From assembly GCA_031769625.1 (NCBI GenBank), contig JAUIMM010000015.1, forward strand, positions 28,612,501 to 28,676,500: a stretch of 64,000 bases of DNA, in the 5' to 3' direction. Numbering within the stretch: position 1 is the stretch's first letter; every line of letters starts with the position of its first letter. Position numbers and translations under genes: made by a program. Shown here in pieces: positions 22,216 through 31,870 of the stretch. Under the pieces are notes generated by a model, which was given only the letters and a program-made list of their open reading frames with translations, was not told the origin of the DNA and did not search any database. The stretch is from Taudactylus pleione (lineage: Eukaryota > Chordata > Amphibia > Anura > Myobatrachidae).

Positions 22216-23362
22216 ATAATCTCTCTGTTGTTACTGCAATTAACTGGCAATAAGTAAGTCTTTAAAATGCAATTGCCTAAGCAAAAGAGAATGAAAACAG
22301 TAACAAAGACAATAGTAATATTAATAGGGAAAAAAGATAACAAGCAATATAACTAAAAAAAAATAAAAAAAACCCCAATATGAAATACAGCATATATATA
22401 TTATTGTTAATAGGGTTATGTAATAGTGCGTGTTTTAGGTCGTTTTTTTCTTTTTTTTAGAGCTGATTAATTATTAATTGTGTACAAGCCTTTAATGTGA
22501 AGAATCCCAATGGCTCTAATGACCTGTAGAGATGAGAAACTCTCTGGAGTGTGTATTGGGGAGGGGGGAGGTTAAGGTGATTAACTGGTGCTAACAAGTT
22601 TAGGATGTGGAAGAACTATATTCTTGGACATTCATCAAAGGAAGGATAGAATGTTCCTGGGGGATGGGGAGGAAGAGGAGAGGCAGCTTATGTATTTAAC
22701 AGATGATGTTTCCCTCTGTGTACCTACTCTTCTCTCAGCATTGCTATGCCTGCTTCTGTCCTTTAAAACCATGCCCATCGCCTGCAGGCATCAGACGTAA
22801 AAACCTGGACTCAAGAATACAGGCTGGCAGCTGATCTGAAAAGTGATCATATGTAAGGAGAGTTCAATACCCTTCCTGTTGATCTCTCCTCTGAGGACAC
22901 TCAGCATAATTAAACCAGGGCATTTTTCATTCCCTGTTGACACTTAAGTTAAGTCTGATGTAGTTCTTGATCTGTGTGTAGACTATGTATTACAGCAGCA
23001 GCAGATATTGAAACCAAATACAAGAAATAAGAGTTTAGACAAAATAATATATTTAAGGTTAGTACTATAAACAACCTCTTTTATCCAGTCTGGGTTTCCC
23101 ATATTAAATTGTATATATTTTGCAGATAAATTTCTGATAACAAAATACACAAAGTACTCCTATGACTGTATATACACTGACATTAAAATTCAACATACTA
23201 GTTCCTAAGGCAAGTTCAGCACATGTAAACATATCCATTGTATCAAATAAGACTGTACATATTTGCACTTTAAGTGCATTTAACTTGTGCTATGAATGTT
23301 GCTGTGCCCAGTTCAGTGTATTTGATGTCTGTTTATGCAATACTACACTGTCAATCCGCCTA
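22216..23362. other. No recognisable feature
   Basis: AT-rich with homopolymers near 22355 and 22445. The 120-codon frame at 23162-23524 runs into the next transposon and has no family resemblance. Confidence 0.5.
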
Positions 23363-24234
23363 ATACCCCTTTCAGACATACGACCCCGGAAATTTCCTGC
23401 TCAGACCCAGGAATTTCTCCTGTGCAAAATCCTGGGTATTTGGTCGAGACCCCCCTTCACACTACAGCATCTACCCGGGAAATTCCCAGGTAGACCCATT
23501 TCAGACAAGAGCAGGGTTTTTTAGATTACTTGCCTCTCCTCTGCCCTCTGCCCCTCCTAGTCTATCCCCTCTCCGGCTGCCGCTGATGAGGTCATCAAAA
23601 TGCAGCAGGCAGCTGGCCAATCCCAATCCAGCCATTTTTTTACATTTTATTCTATTAATAAATTATTTGTGTTATCCCCTATTTGCCGCATAGCCCCCAC
23701 CCCCCCAATAGGGAAGAGATAGAACCCCTTCCGTTAATGCACTGCCCTGGTGGTCCAGCGGGAGTGCGGACGGCCCGCTGTGCCAGAGACTTGTCGGCGG
23801 TCTCCAGCACGGTGTACGGCTGTGGTCCTCTGTGTCGCGTTCTACAGTGACACAGCCACTGGCGCGGGGGCTGGTGAGCGGCAGTGCTGAGCATCCTTTA
23901 GGACACTCTGCACTGCCAACTGAAAGCAGCAGCGCTGAACGTCCACGCTGCCAACTCAAAGCAGCAGCGCTGAGCGTCCTATAGGACACTCTGCGCTGCC
24001 AACTCAATGTAAAAGCTGCTTGGTGCAGCCTGGGAATAGTAAATTCCCGGGCAGCACCATTCAGACATAAGCAGGGTAATTTCCCGGGATCCCGGGAAAT
24101 TCCCTGGTCGACTGAAGGGTCGGCTACCCGGGAACGTGTTCCTGGGTAGGTACCTTTCAGACATACCGGCAACCCGGGAATTTGGCTGAGGCAGGCCAAA
24201 GTCCCGGGATTCTCGGTATGTCTGAAAGGGGTAT
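23363..24234. mobile_element. Non-autonomous DNA transposon, ATACCCCTTTCAGAC family, copy 2
   Basis: Ends ATACCCCTTTCAGACATAC and GTATGTCTGAAAGGGGTAT match the copy at 7997-8784. Shared interior: the CCCGGGAAATTCCC blocks, GCAGCAGCGCTGAGCGTCC and CCTCTCCTCTGCCCTCTGC. It is about 85 bp longer, with an extra CAACTGAAAGCAGCAGCGC unit. The 175-codon minus frame is a GC-rich artefact inside it. Confidence 0.88.
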
Positions 24235-24309
24235 CAGTGGCAGTGCATTACAAATGTAATGAGATGTAGTTAAGAATCATTTATATGTAGGTTTTCATGT
24301 TTCACTTGA

Positions 24310-24715
24310 ACAATGTTATAACCCTTTTACACTAGAGCTAAAACCCGGGTAGCTCCTTGGTGTAAAAGGGGAAAGGGTTGATTTGCCAGATCGAGTGACT
24401 TGGCAATCCAACCCAGTTAACTAGCAGGGTTTAACACGGGAATAACCCGTGAAACCCTGCAGTGTAAACGGCGCAATCCGGGTCACGGTGACCTGGATCG
24501 TGCCGCATGCCTGCCGACTGGCCGGCTTCAGTGGCGCTTGGAGATGACGTCATCTCCAAGCGTCCACTTCAACGCCGGTATGCAGACCCAGCTTAGGTGT
24601 GAACGGCGCCGGCTCGGGAAAATCCTGGGTCGGCACCGGCTAAATTCCGGGTCTGATCCGGATTGGAACCCTGTTCCAACCTCAGGGTCAGACCCGGAAT
24701 TGCGGTATTAGAAAT
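24310..24715. mobile_element. CCCTTTTACAC / CCCGGGT family MITE
   Basis: Left TAACCCTTTTACACTAGAGC plus AAAACCCGGGTAGCTCCTTGG is shared with the short element at 51445-51572. The right half has TCCGGGTCTGATCCGG and ends near AATTGCGGTATTA. A perfect loopless palindrome CGCTTGGAGATGAC/GTCATCTCCAAGCG (24536-24563) lies at the centre and contains TGACGTCA. Confidence 0.7.
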
Positions 24716-25258
24716 TCCTTTTTTTCCACAGACACATTTACAAAATGCAGAAAAAATGCAATTGTAGATGCAACCAAACCACATTTAAAATGCACACATA
24801 AGGGCAATAGGCATATGTACCTTTATATTGTGTTTTAGCATGGGATAAAAAATGTACATCAGATTTCAGTTTATAAACAATTTATTGGTTATTTTTTATT
24901 TCTTCTGTGATTTTCAGTAAGGTCTTTATATGATCCAGCCTAACTTGTTAATATATTAAACCTTGAATTAAACAATAGATATTATGGTATCCAAAGCACA
25001 GTGTGCTTATTACCACCATATCAAAATAACACAAATTACAGGAATTACAGTATATAAGTATACTGCTGGAAAAAAAATACAAATAGATTGAAGAGTGGCA
25101 GATTACACAACACTTTCTACAACATTTGCCAGGAATGTGCAACCAAAAAAATGTACATGCTTACTTCCTATAGAGGGAAGGGGTATTTTTGCAATTTTCC
25201 CCTTCACAAAACCTCCAAAAACAAAATGCCCTCCCTTCCGCTTAATAATACCTTAGTG
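24716..25258. other. No recognisable feature
   Basis: AT-rich DNA without open frames or repeats I recognise. Confidence 0.5.
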
Positions 25259-25458
25259 CAGTGGTTCTCAAACTTGGTCCTCTGGACCCCACACAGCTCA
25301 TGTTTTGCAGGTCACCCAGCAGGTGCACAGGTGTAATCATTACTCACTGACATATTTTAAAAGTTCCACAGGTGGAGCTAATTATTTCACTTAATTCAGT
25401 GGAGACATGGAAAACATGCACTGTTTGGGGTCCTGAGGACCGAGTTTGAGAACCTGTG
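25259..25458. mobile_element. hAT-Charlie-like MITE with near-perfect 8-bp TSD
   Basis: CAGTGGTTCTCAAACTTGG at the left and GAGTTTGAGAACCTGTG at the right. Flanks CCTTAGTG (25251-25258) and CTTTAGTG (25459-25466) differ at one base, fitting an aged hAT target duplication. This copy is uninterrupted and shows what the split copy at 9849 looked like. Confidence 0.88.
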
Positions 25459-25564
25459 CTTTAGTGAAACTGCAAACCTCACTGTACTAGCAGAGTTCAG
25501 GCCTCCTCATGTAGTACATTTTTATAATAACCTTTCATGTTTTTGATATGACACTTGCAGCTCT

Positions 25565-25830
25565 TATGGGCCCCATACATCTGCGATGGATTGCCGCGAT
25601 CCCGCGATGCTGCAACCCGGCATCGCAGGATCGCAGAAATCCAACATTTTCGATTTTGGCGATTTGCCAATCGCGAACAAAAAATAATGGCAATTGTCAA
25701 ATCGCGGACATTTAACATGTCAAATGTCTGCGATCCGGCGATGGTGGGCGATCGGAAATTTCCGATGGCAATCTGAAATTTCCAACCGCATCCCTGCATT
25801 GCGGCGATCCGTCGCAGATGTATGGGCACC
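25565..25830. mobile_element. MITE with GGGCCCCATACATCTGCGA ends
   Basis: Left GGGCCCCATACATCTGCGATGG is matched by right CGTCGCAGATGTATGGGCACC. The interior is rich in GCGAT/ATCGC words that pair across the centre (GATCGCAGAAAT, AATCGCGAAC, CAAATCGCGGAC). Confidence 0.82.
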
Positions 25831-25890
25831 GTTAGGCATTCCATTAGAAGCACTATCTATCCCTCTATAGTGAGAGTGAAATGTCTCTGT

Positions 25891-26147
25891 AAGGGGTATA
25901 TTTACTAAGGTAAATTTTAATAGATTTTGAACGATTTTAAGTCTAGCAAAATCGATCAACATCGATGCTGTGTTTCTAGAGCTAAATCACACATTTACTA
26001 ATACTTAGCAAAAAAGAAATAAAAAATTGTCTTTTAGTAAATGCATGATTTAGCCCCAGAAACACAACATCGATGTTGATCAATTTTGATTGATTTTAAA
26101 TCCATCAAATCTGATTAAATACGACCTTTAGTAAATATACCCCTAAG
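25891..26147. mobile_element. Palindromic MITE, GGGGTATATTTACTAA
   Basis: Ends AAGGGGTATATTTACTAAGG and CTTTAGTAAATATACCCCTA, with internal arms ATCGATCAACATCGATG and CATCGATGTTGATCAATTTT. Non-coding and AT-rich. Confidence 0.88.
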
Positions 26148-26403
26148 TGATTGGCAGATGTCATGGCTGCTGGGACCGGGGCCGACACGATGCGGTAAGA
26201 AGGCTCTGCAATGCAGGAAGGAGCCCGGCTGGAGAGGGGCTGCCGTCTTCTCTATTTGCTGAGCGCCCGATTTTGTTACCAGCTGATGCTCGGGGGCTCC
26301 TTCCCTGCAGCCGGTGGCTGGAGCTCACTCCTGAGCTCTGCCTTCCAGCTCCCGCAGTGTGTGTAGGGAGAGACCATCATAACATCTTTCCCATAGTGCC
26401 GAG

Positions 26404-26681
26404 CAGAGCCGTAACTAGACTTTTTGGTGCCCTGTGCCAGAAAGAGCATTGGTGCCCCCCTCATTTGTCAAAGGGACATAATGCACCCAAAAAAGGGGAA
26501 TGGCCTCATGGGGAAGAGCCAGGGAAGAGATAGGAGAGGCCAGGAGATGCTGGGGATGAAATAAGAGGAAGCTACAAGTGAGAATGATAATAAACAGAAA
26601 TTTTACAGGCCCAAACAACGCCCCCTGACCTGTGGTGTCCTGTGCGCTGGCACCGGCCGCACTACCCTAGCTACGGCCCTG
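26404..26681. mobile_element. hAT MITE with perfect 8-bp TSD
   Basis: Starts CAGAGCCGTAACTAG and ends CTAGCTACGGCCCTG. GTGCCGAG flanks it exactly on both sides (26396-26403, 26682-26689). At 278 bp it has no coding capacity. It is inserted in the composite hAT-like element. Confidence 0.94.
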
Positions 26682-26759
26682 GTGCCGAGCACGAGGAGCT
26701 GTCGAACAGCAGTAGACACAGGAGCGGGGCTTCAGATAATTACAGTGCTGTGTCTGAGT

Positions 26760-27960
26760 GGCATAATGTGTAAGTGGCATTACTGTGGGCATTATGTGGA
26801 AGGGGCACTACTACAGTGGGTATTATGTGTATAAGGGGCACTACTGTGGGCATTATGTGTATGAGGGGCTTTACTACTGTGGAAATTATGCATATAAGGG
26901 GCACTACTACTGTGGACATTATGTGTATAAGGGGCACTACTTTGGGCATGATGTGTATAAGGGGCACAACTACTGTGGTCATTATGTGTATAAGGTGTAC
27001 TACTGTGAGCATTATGTGTATAAGGGGCACAACTGTGGACATTATGTGTTTAAGGTGCACTACTGTGAGCATTGTTAATAAGGTGCACTATTACTGTGGC
27101 ATGTGTAAAGGGGCACTACTACAGTAGCGTTATGTGTTTAAGGGTCACTACTACTGTGTGGCGTAATATATACAAGGGGCACTACTGTTTAGGGTAATGT
27201 GTAATGTGACTAAGGGGCACTACTGTGTGACGTAAAGTGAATAAGGGACACTACTATGTGGTGTAATGTGAATCACGGGCACTATGGACCTCATTCAGAG
27301 TCAGTCGAAGCGGCCGCTCGGTCGAATGGGAAAAGGGGCTGGATATGCAAATGATTCCCTCGCAAGTTGCGTCCCTAAGTTCGGATCGGTAGCTAGCCGA
27401 CCAAGGGGAGGAAGCGGCCGGAAGACGAAAAAATACGCCCCCTTCTCGTACGCATTACACGTCATCTCCGGGCATATAAGGATTAATTGATACCATCGGG
27501 ATCCATCGGAACTGGTCGTAGAGCTTAAGGTTGACCATACCCTCTCTTAAGCTCTACGATCATGTCAGTGTAAAAAACTCCCATGTCACATGTGCCATGA
27601 TGCTACTTTGTTAATTATGCACTCCCATAAACCGTATGCACTCCCATAAAACGCCGTTCGCATAATTAGGCATGCCTGCGTTCGGATCTCCACTCCCCCG
27701 TTTTCAAGCACCTTCCCCTGTTACCACCCACAAACGCCTCAATCTGTCACTCAAACTACCGTCCTGGCTGTGTTCAAGGAGAGAGAAATTTCTGATCGTA
27801 GCGTCTAGTTTGCGCACGCGCATTGCGAACTTTACGCATGCTCAGTATAGCGAACAACGGTGCCGCTTCGACCGACTCTGAATGAGGTCCTATGTGTGGT
27901 GTAATGTGAATAAGATTGCTCTACTGTGTTGTGTAATTTGAATCGATGGTACTATTGAGT
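26760..27960. repeat. CACTACTGTGGGCATTATGTGTATAAGG-type minisatellite
   Basis: About 20 units of 25-30 bp at 26760-27295, resuming at 27894-27960 after the Harbinger-like insertion. The core is GGGGCACTACT followed by ATTATGTGTATAA. Several plus-strand frames and one minus-strand frame are periodic (for example RGTTVGIMCI) but are products of the repeat. Confidence 0.9.
27296..27890. mobile_element. PIF/Harbinger-like MITE, GAAGCGGCCGC family, copy 1
   Basis: Ends GGACCTCATTCAGAGTCAGT and ACCGACTCTGAATGAGGTCC, TSD TAT on both sides (27293-27295, 27891-27893). Contains the inverted pair CTGGTCGTAGAGCTTAAGG / CTTAAGCTCTACGATCATG and the shared core CGCCTGCGTTCGGATC-like / CCACCCACAAACGCC. It is in opposite orientation to the copy at 47428-48027. 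No transposase. Confidence 0.92.
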
Positions 27961-28085
27961 GGTCACGCCTCTTCCTTGTGAGACCACACTTCTTCGTTGC
28001 GCGCTGTCCCTTAAAAAAGTATGGGAGGGTGCAAATTTATAGTTTGCAGGGGGAGCCGAACATGCTAGCACCGGCTCCAGCTGGG

Positions 28086-28590
28086 ACCTTGTTGCAGTTC
28101 ATACACTGAATATTGGGAGGGGAGGGGCTTTATAGGCGTCTATGGTCACTAATTTTATGTCAGTGAGATATATAAGCCAGCTACCACATAAGTAAAAAAA
28201 ATTGCAAATATGCAATGTCTCAATTTTGTATGTCGATTATTACTATATAAAAACCAACTGATACAATTTCATTATTTTAATTAAGGTACATTTTCCTCAC
28301 ATATTAATCCTTGCTCAAAATTGTTACCATCCCAACAAGTTATGCTAATTTTGTTATCATACTGCAATTAATTAACATGGATTAAAATAACATAGACATT
28401 TAATTAGTCAATTTTTTAATATGCAAATTGATCTATCACTGTATAAACTCCTACTTAAATTTAAATAGCATTTCTGCAGATTTGAATTGAAAATTAGGCT
28501 GAGATTGACAAAAGTAACCTTTAAAAACATAATGTTAAACAATATATCACTAACATCTCAAAATAAAAGAATAAAAATAGAAGTGGATAG
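28086..28590. other. No recognisable feature
   Basis: Strongly AT-rich sequence with no repeat family identified. Confidence 0.5.
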
Positions 28591-29210
28591 TTTTCAAGGG
28601 CAGTGAATGGGGAATGGGCATGGACGGCAGTTCGATTCCCGTCAGCGGCAGGCCGACATCAGCAGAGTTCCGAGCAGCGGAAGCCCGACAGCGCTGGAAA
28701 TCCCAATCGTGGATAGGTGAGTATCTACTAACCTAACCTAACCCCCCTAACCCTAACCCTCCTTAGGGGTGCCTAACCCTAACTTCCCCCCCAAGTGCCT
28801 AACCCTAATCCCTCCTCTAAGTGGCTAACCCTAACCACCCCCTTCCCCGCTGCATAAACCTAAGTCCCCTGGGGGGGTGCCTAACCCTAAGTCCCCCCCG
28901 GGGGTGCTTAACCGTAACCCTCCCTCCCCCTAGCCTAACCCTAACCCTCCCGGGGGGTGCCTAACCCTAAGTCCCCCCCTGGGAGCCCTAAACCTAACCC
29001 TCCCCCCCTGCGGCTGTCCGCTCGCGGTGCCCGGCATCGCTATGATCGGGATGCCGGGCGCCGGTCTCCCGGTGTCGGGGAAATGCGGGCGTCTGCATCT
29101 AGACGCCCGGCATTTCACCCATGCCGGGATATGACAGTCGGGAAGCCGGCTGCCGGTATTTAGGCAGTTGGCTTCCCGATTGCTTCCCGTGAATGGTAGT
29201 ACTTTATAAA
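28590..29210. mobile_element. Telomere-like (CCTAACCCTAACCC) element, best copy
   Basis: A GC-rich left part (GCGGCAGGCCGACATCAGC, AGCGCTGGAAATCCCAATCG) leads into GGATAGGTGAGTATCTACTAACC and then about 260 bp of imperfect CCTAACCCTAA units separated by C- or G-rich spacers (28735-29005). The right part has GGCGTCTGCATCTAGACGCC, CCGGGATATGACAGTCGGG and CCGGCTGCCGGTATT. 49797-50275 is a shorter copy with the same order. TSD and superfamily are unresolved. Confidence 0.75.
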
Positions 29211-29452
29211 TGACCCTAACAGACTGGTTTGCCAAAAGCCTTGCATGTGTATGTGCTATGCATGCTGTTAAGGTGCCTGTAGTGCATAACGCTGAGGGTG
29301 TATTCACTACGCTATGAATGGAACAATAATGAAGGCACATCAAACTATTTGGTGAAAACTTTGTGTGCACACAGACATTTGCTGTGAAATAACAAGGTCT
29401 TGGGGCACAAGACTGTGCTATAAGTAGCATTGTTTTGACTCTACACAGTGAT

Positions 29453-29683
29453 TCATTGAGCCCTGATTTTCTGAGCATATGCAATGTATCGAAACAGAAC
29501 CTTCACCCCAACATACTGTGAAAGCCTTACTGGGGCCAGATTGTGAAAGCAGCACCTATGAGCGCGTCGGTAAAGTGGGCATGTACTGCTACATCTGGGA
29601 GGCGTGTCATCAAATTGCTTTACAGCAAAATGTAAATGTGCCCAAAAGCAGTTAGTAAGATCTATTTGTTGATGAAAACACAC
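29453..29683 (-). repeat. Interspersed repeat with conserved frame, copy 2
   Basis: The minus strand carries an uninterrupted 76-codon frame whose middle (RCSSTCPLYRRAHRCCFHNL) parallels the plus-strand frame at 8797-9063. GGGGCCAGATTGTGAAAGCAG at 29533 marks one edge. Possibly a decayed coding part of a transposon, possibly just conserved repeat DNA. Confidence 0.45.
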
Positions 29684-29689
29684 TGATAC

Positions 29690-30110
29690 TTATCAGAAAA
29701 TGCATGTAGCCATAGTGACGCGGTAAAAATCCTGTTTTTCGTATGTATCATCAGCTGGCCGCCGGATCTCCGATGCGGAAGGTAATGCCAGCTTTTGCTG
29801 GCGTTACCCTATAGAAGCCTATGGGCTTCTACAGCATCGCGCTGCTATGAGGGATCCAATCGGATCGCTCCCGGCATGCCCCGCGGCACCGCATCACTCT
29901 GCGCATGTGCAGATGGACTTCCGGGGTATAAACACGGAGGTCCACAGCACCGAGCACATTAAAAAGGACAGCTCTTATCGGAAGAGCTGTCCTTTGCGCT
30001 ACTGATCGCATATATTAGTACATATGCGATCAATAGGAATGTCATGCATGGCGGGATGTACTTCGCAAAGTTAGTACATCCTACCCTGTGCCTTATAACC
30101 AGTGCAGGGA
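29690..30110. mobile_element. String-of-hairpins element, second family
   Basis: Consecutive hairpins: AGAAGCCTATGGGCTTCT (29814-29831), AAAGGACAGCTCTT/AAGAGCTGTCCTTT (29963-29995, perfect 14-bp arms, 5-nt loop), GATCGCATAT/ATATGCGATC (about 30005-30032) and GGATGTAC/GTACATCC (about 30055-30083). Upstream are GGCGTTACCCTATAG and GC-rich DNA. The outer ends were not identified, so the boundaries are loose. Confidence 0.5.
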
Positions 30111-30169
30111 AATGACACTAATGATCCCTTTTGAATGTATAGATCTTTAATATAACAGCTTCATAATGT

Positions 30170-30275
30170 GGGTAAGGTGCAATCAGGGAGATTGCTAGAC
30201 TCTTCAGGGAGACAGGGCGATTGCTACTATTTCAGGGAGTCTCATTGACAATGAGGGAGAGTTGGCAAGTATGCA
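30170..30275. repeat. Inverted fragment of the TTGCCAACTCTCCCT repeat
   Basis: GGGAGATTGCTAGACTC, then GATTGCTACTATTTCAGGG and GGGAGAGTTGGCAAGTATG are the complement of 6571-6637. A third piece is at about 44401-44470. Confidence 0.6.
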
Positions 30276-30793
30276 GTACACTCTATAAATAGGAAGGTCA
30301 ATACAAAACATTTTATCACAATGACAAGAGGATACAGAAAATTATTATTCATTATCAGTTGATAAAATTGCTCTTTCCATTAAGGGAAGTGACAATGCAA
30401 ATTTCACTGCCATAACAGGATGCAGTTTTTGTGGTAGAAAATAAAGTTGTACATATAAAACAGTTGTTGAAAGAATGACAAGAAATCTCATGGAATATTG
30501 TTTCAATGTCATTTAGGAAGATGCTTCCCATCCTTCCAGTATACATTGAGCCCATTGTTGCCATTGATGAAGCATGAAAAAAGCATTGGGGGGAAAACAA
30601 TCACTTTGGAGCCTTCAATTTCATAAAATAGTTGATTCAGATACTCACTGACATCAGTGAATTCTGAGAAATCTGCAGGTGTCAAGGTGATCGCTACCTC
30701 AAAGCTGAATGTTATGCAAAGGTGAGTTTGATATAATATTAAAGTTCTAGGGTCACCCTAATTGCGAAGTAAAGTTTTTCTATTTTCTTTGCC
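30276..30793. other. No recognisable feature
   Basis: AT-rich DNA; no gene or repeat recognised. Confidence 0.5.
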
Positions 30794-31090
30794 AGTGGCG
30801 GCTCCTACCTTCTTGGGTTAGACGAAAGTTGCCCGTGCTGCAGCCTGAGGACAGTTTCGATGCTTGCTCATTAGATCTGGCAGGCACCGCCACAAATGCC
30901 ACCTTCTAGGAACTGCTTCGGCTGCAGCACTTAGAAGCCGGGTAGGGCTGTTGGAAAGGTAGAGGAGTGGCTTCCTATTGGAAGTGCTTTCTCTGTTAAT
31001 CGTGGCTCGTGGCCCAGAACACCTCCCCCTGGGACTACCTGTCCTGTGTGTGATTAGCATATAGTGATTTTAATGGGAAGCAACTGCCAG
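30794..31090. mobile_element. hAT-like fragment, CAGTGGCGGCTCC start
   Basis: CAGTGGCGGCTCCTACC is a hAT-type 5' terminus. Shared words with 54375-54620 include GGAAGTGCTTTCT and GGGACTACCTGTC. The 3' terminus was not found. The adjoining 31091-31440 has a G-run at 31140 and nothing else I can name. Confidence 0.5.
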
Positions 31091-31440
31091 TAAAGCCAGT
31101 GCATAGATTCACTGGCTCACTGGAGGTGGCAGATTTTACTGGGGGGGGGGGCTGCAGCGATTTAAAATCTCTACTAATCTATATATGCTTTGTGCAGGGG
31201 TGGCACACTACATTGCTGGGCAACATAGGAAAATGTGCTGCCTACCTCCCAAATGTCATGATTTTGTGGGACTATCCCAATTGTAGGGGCCTGTGCTGCG
31301 ATCTTTGGGTATGTGATCCTGGCGCTGATAATGCCGGTGGTCAGAATCACAAAAAAAAGGGAATTATGAGTCCGCACAAAGCAATATAATCAAAATATAA
31401 TTCTAACGTAACCAACAATTTATCAATGCATATAGACATC

Positions 31441-31870
31441 AGCTACTTAATCATACTGTTGGTGGTGCATCAGAGTCAATAGGCAAGTATCAGAATCACG
31501 TCAGCGTAATCTTGATCATGGAAATCCCGATGCAAGCAGGTAAGTATTCTAACCCTTCCCCTAACCCTACCCCTAACCCACCTTTCCCACAGCCTAACCC
31601 TATATCTCACCCCCAGCAGCCTTACCCTAACACACCAACCCACAGCCTAAACCTCCTTTCCTGCAGCCTAGCCCTAACCCTTCCCTAGTGCATAACCCTA
31701 ACCGCTAAACCTAACCCTAATAATCACCATTGGGATCGCAGCCGCACGGATTCTGGAGCTGGGATTGTGAATCCTGTCGGGGTCCGGCATCAAGATAATG
31801 ACTGCCGGCATTGTGTGTGCTGAGATGCCGACTACATCACGTGCGGTGGTCCCGCAATCAGGATGTTTAT
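31441..31870. mobile_element. Telomere-like element, diverged copy
   Basis: GCAGGTAAGTATTCTAACCC (31534-31553) opens about 170 bp of CCTAACCC units with CAGC spacers (to about 31720), followed by a right part with GGATTGTGAATCC-like symmetry and ACTGCCGGCATTGTG. Same plan as 28590 but a different spacer sequence. Confidence 0.65.

Larger units (their letters stand above)
26148..28085. mobile_element. Composite hAT-like element with internal minisatellite
   Basis: A GC-rich 5' part (26148-26760), a CACTACTGTGGGCATTATGTG minisatellite and a 3' tail (GGGAGGGTGCAAATTTATAG, ending near AACATGCTAGCACCGGCTCCAG at about 28060-28083) form one unit once two later insertions (26404-26681, 27296-27890) are removed. 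The tail's inverse, CTGGAGCCGGTGCTAGC, resembles hAT termini. The 5' terminus was not recognised and may be lost next to the MITE ending at 26147. Confidence 0.5.

Noticed and set aside
28600..28660. GTTCGATTCCC, considered as a tRNA B-box and hence a tRNA gene or tRNA-derived SINE
   Set aside because: No A-box, cloverleaf or acceptor stem fits around it, and the sister copy at 49797 lacks the motif.
28735..29005. CCTAACCC repeats considered as a true telomere or chromosome end
   Set aside because: The tract is short and impure, and lies inside a repeated element present elsewhere in the window with unique-looking DNA on both sides.
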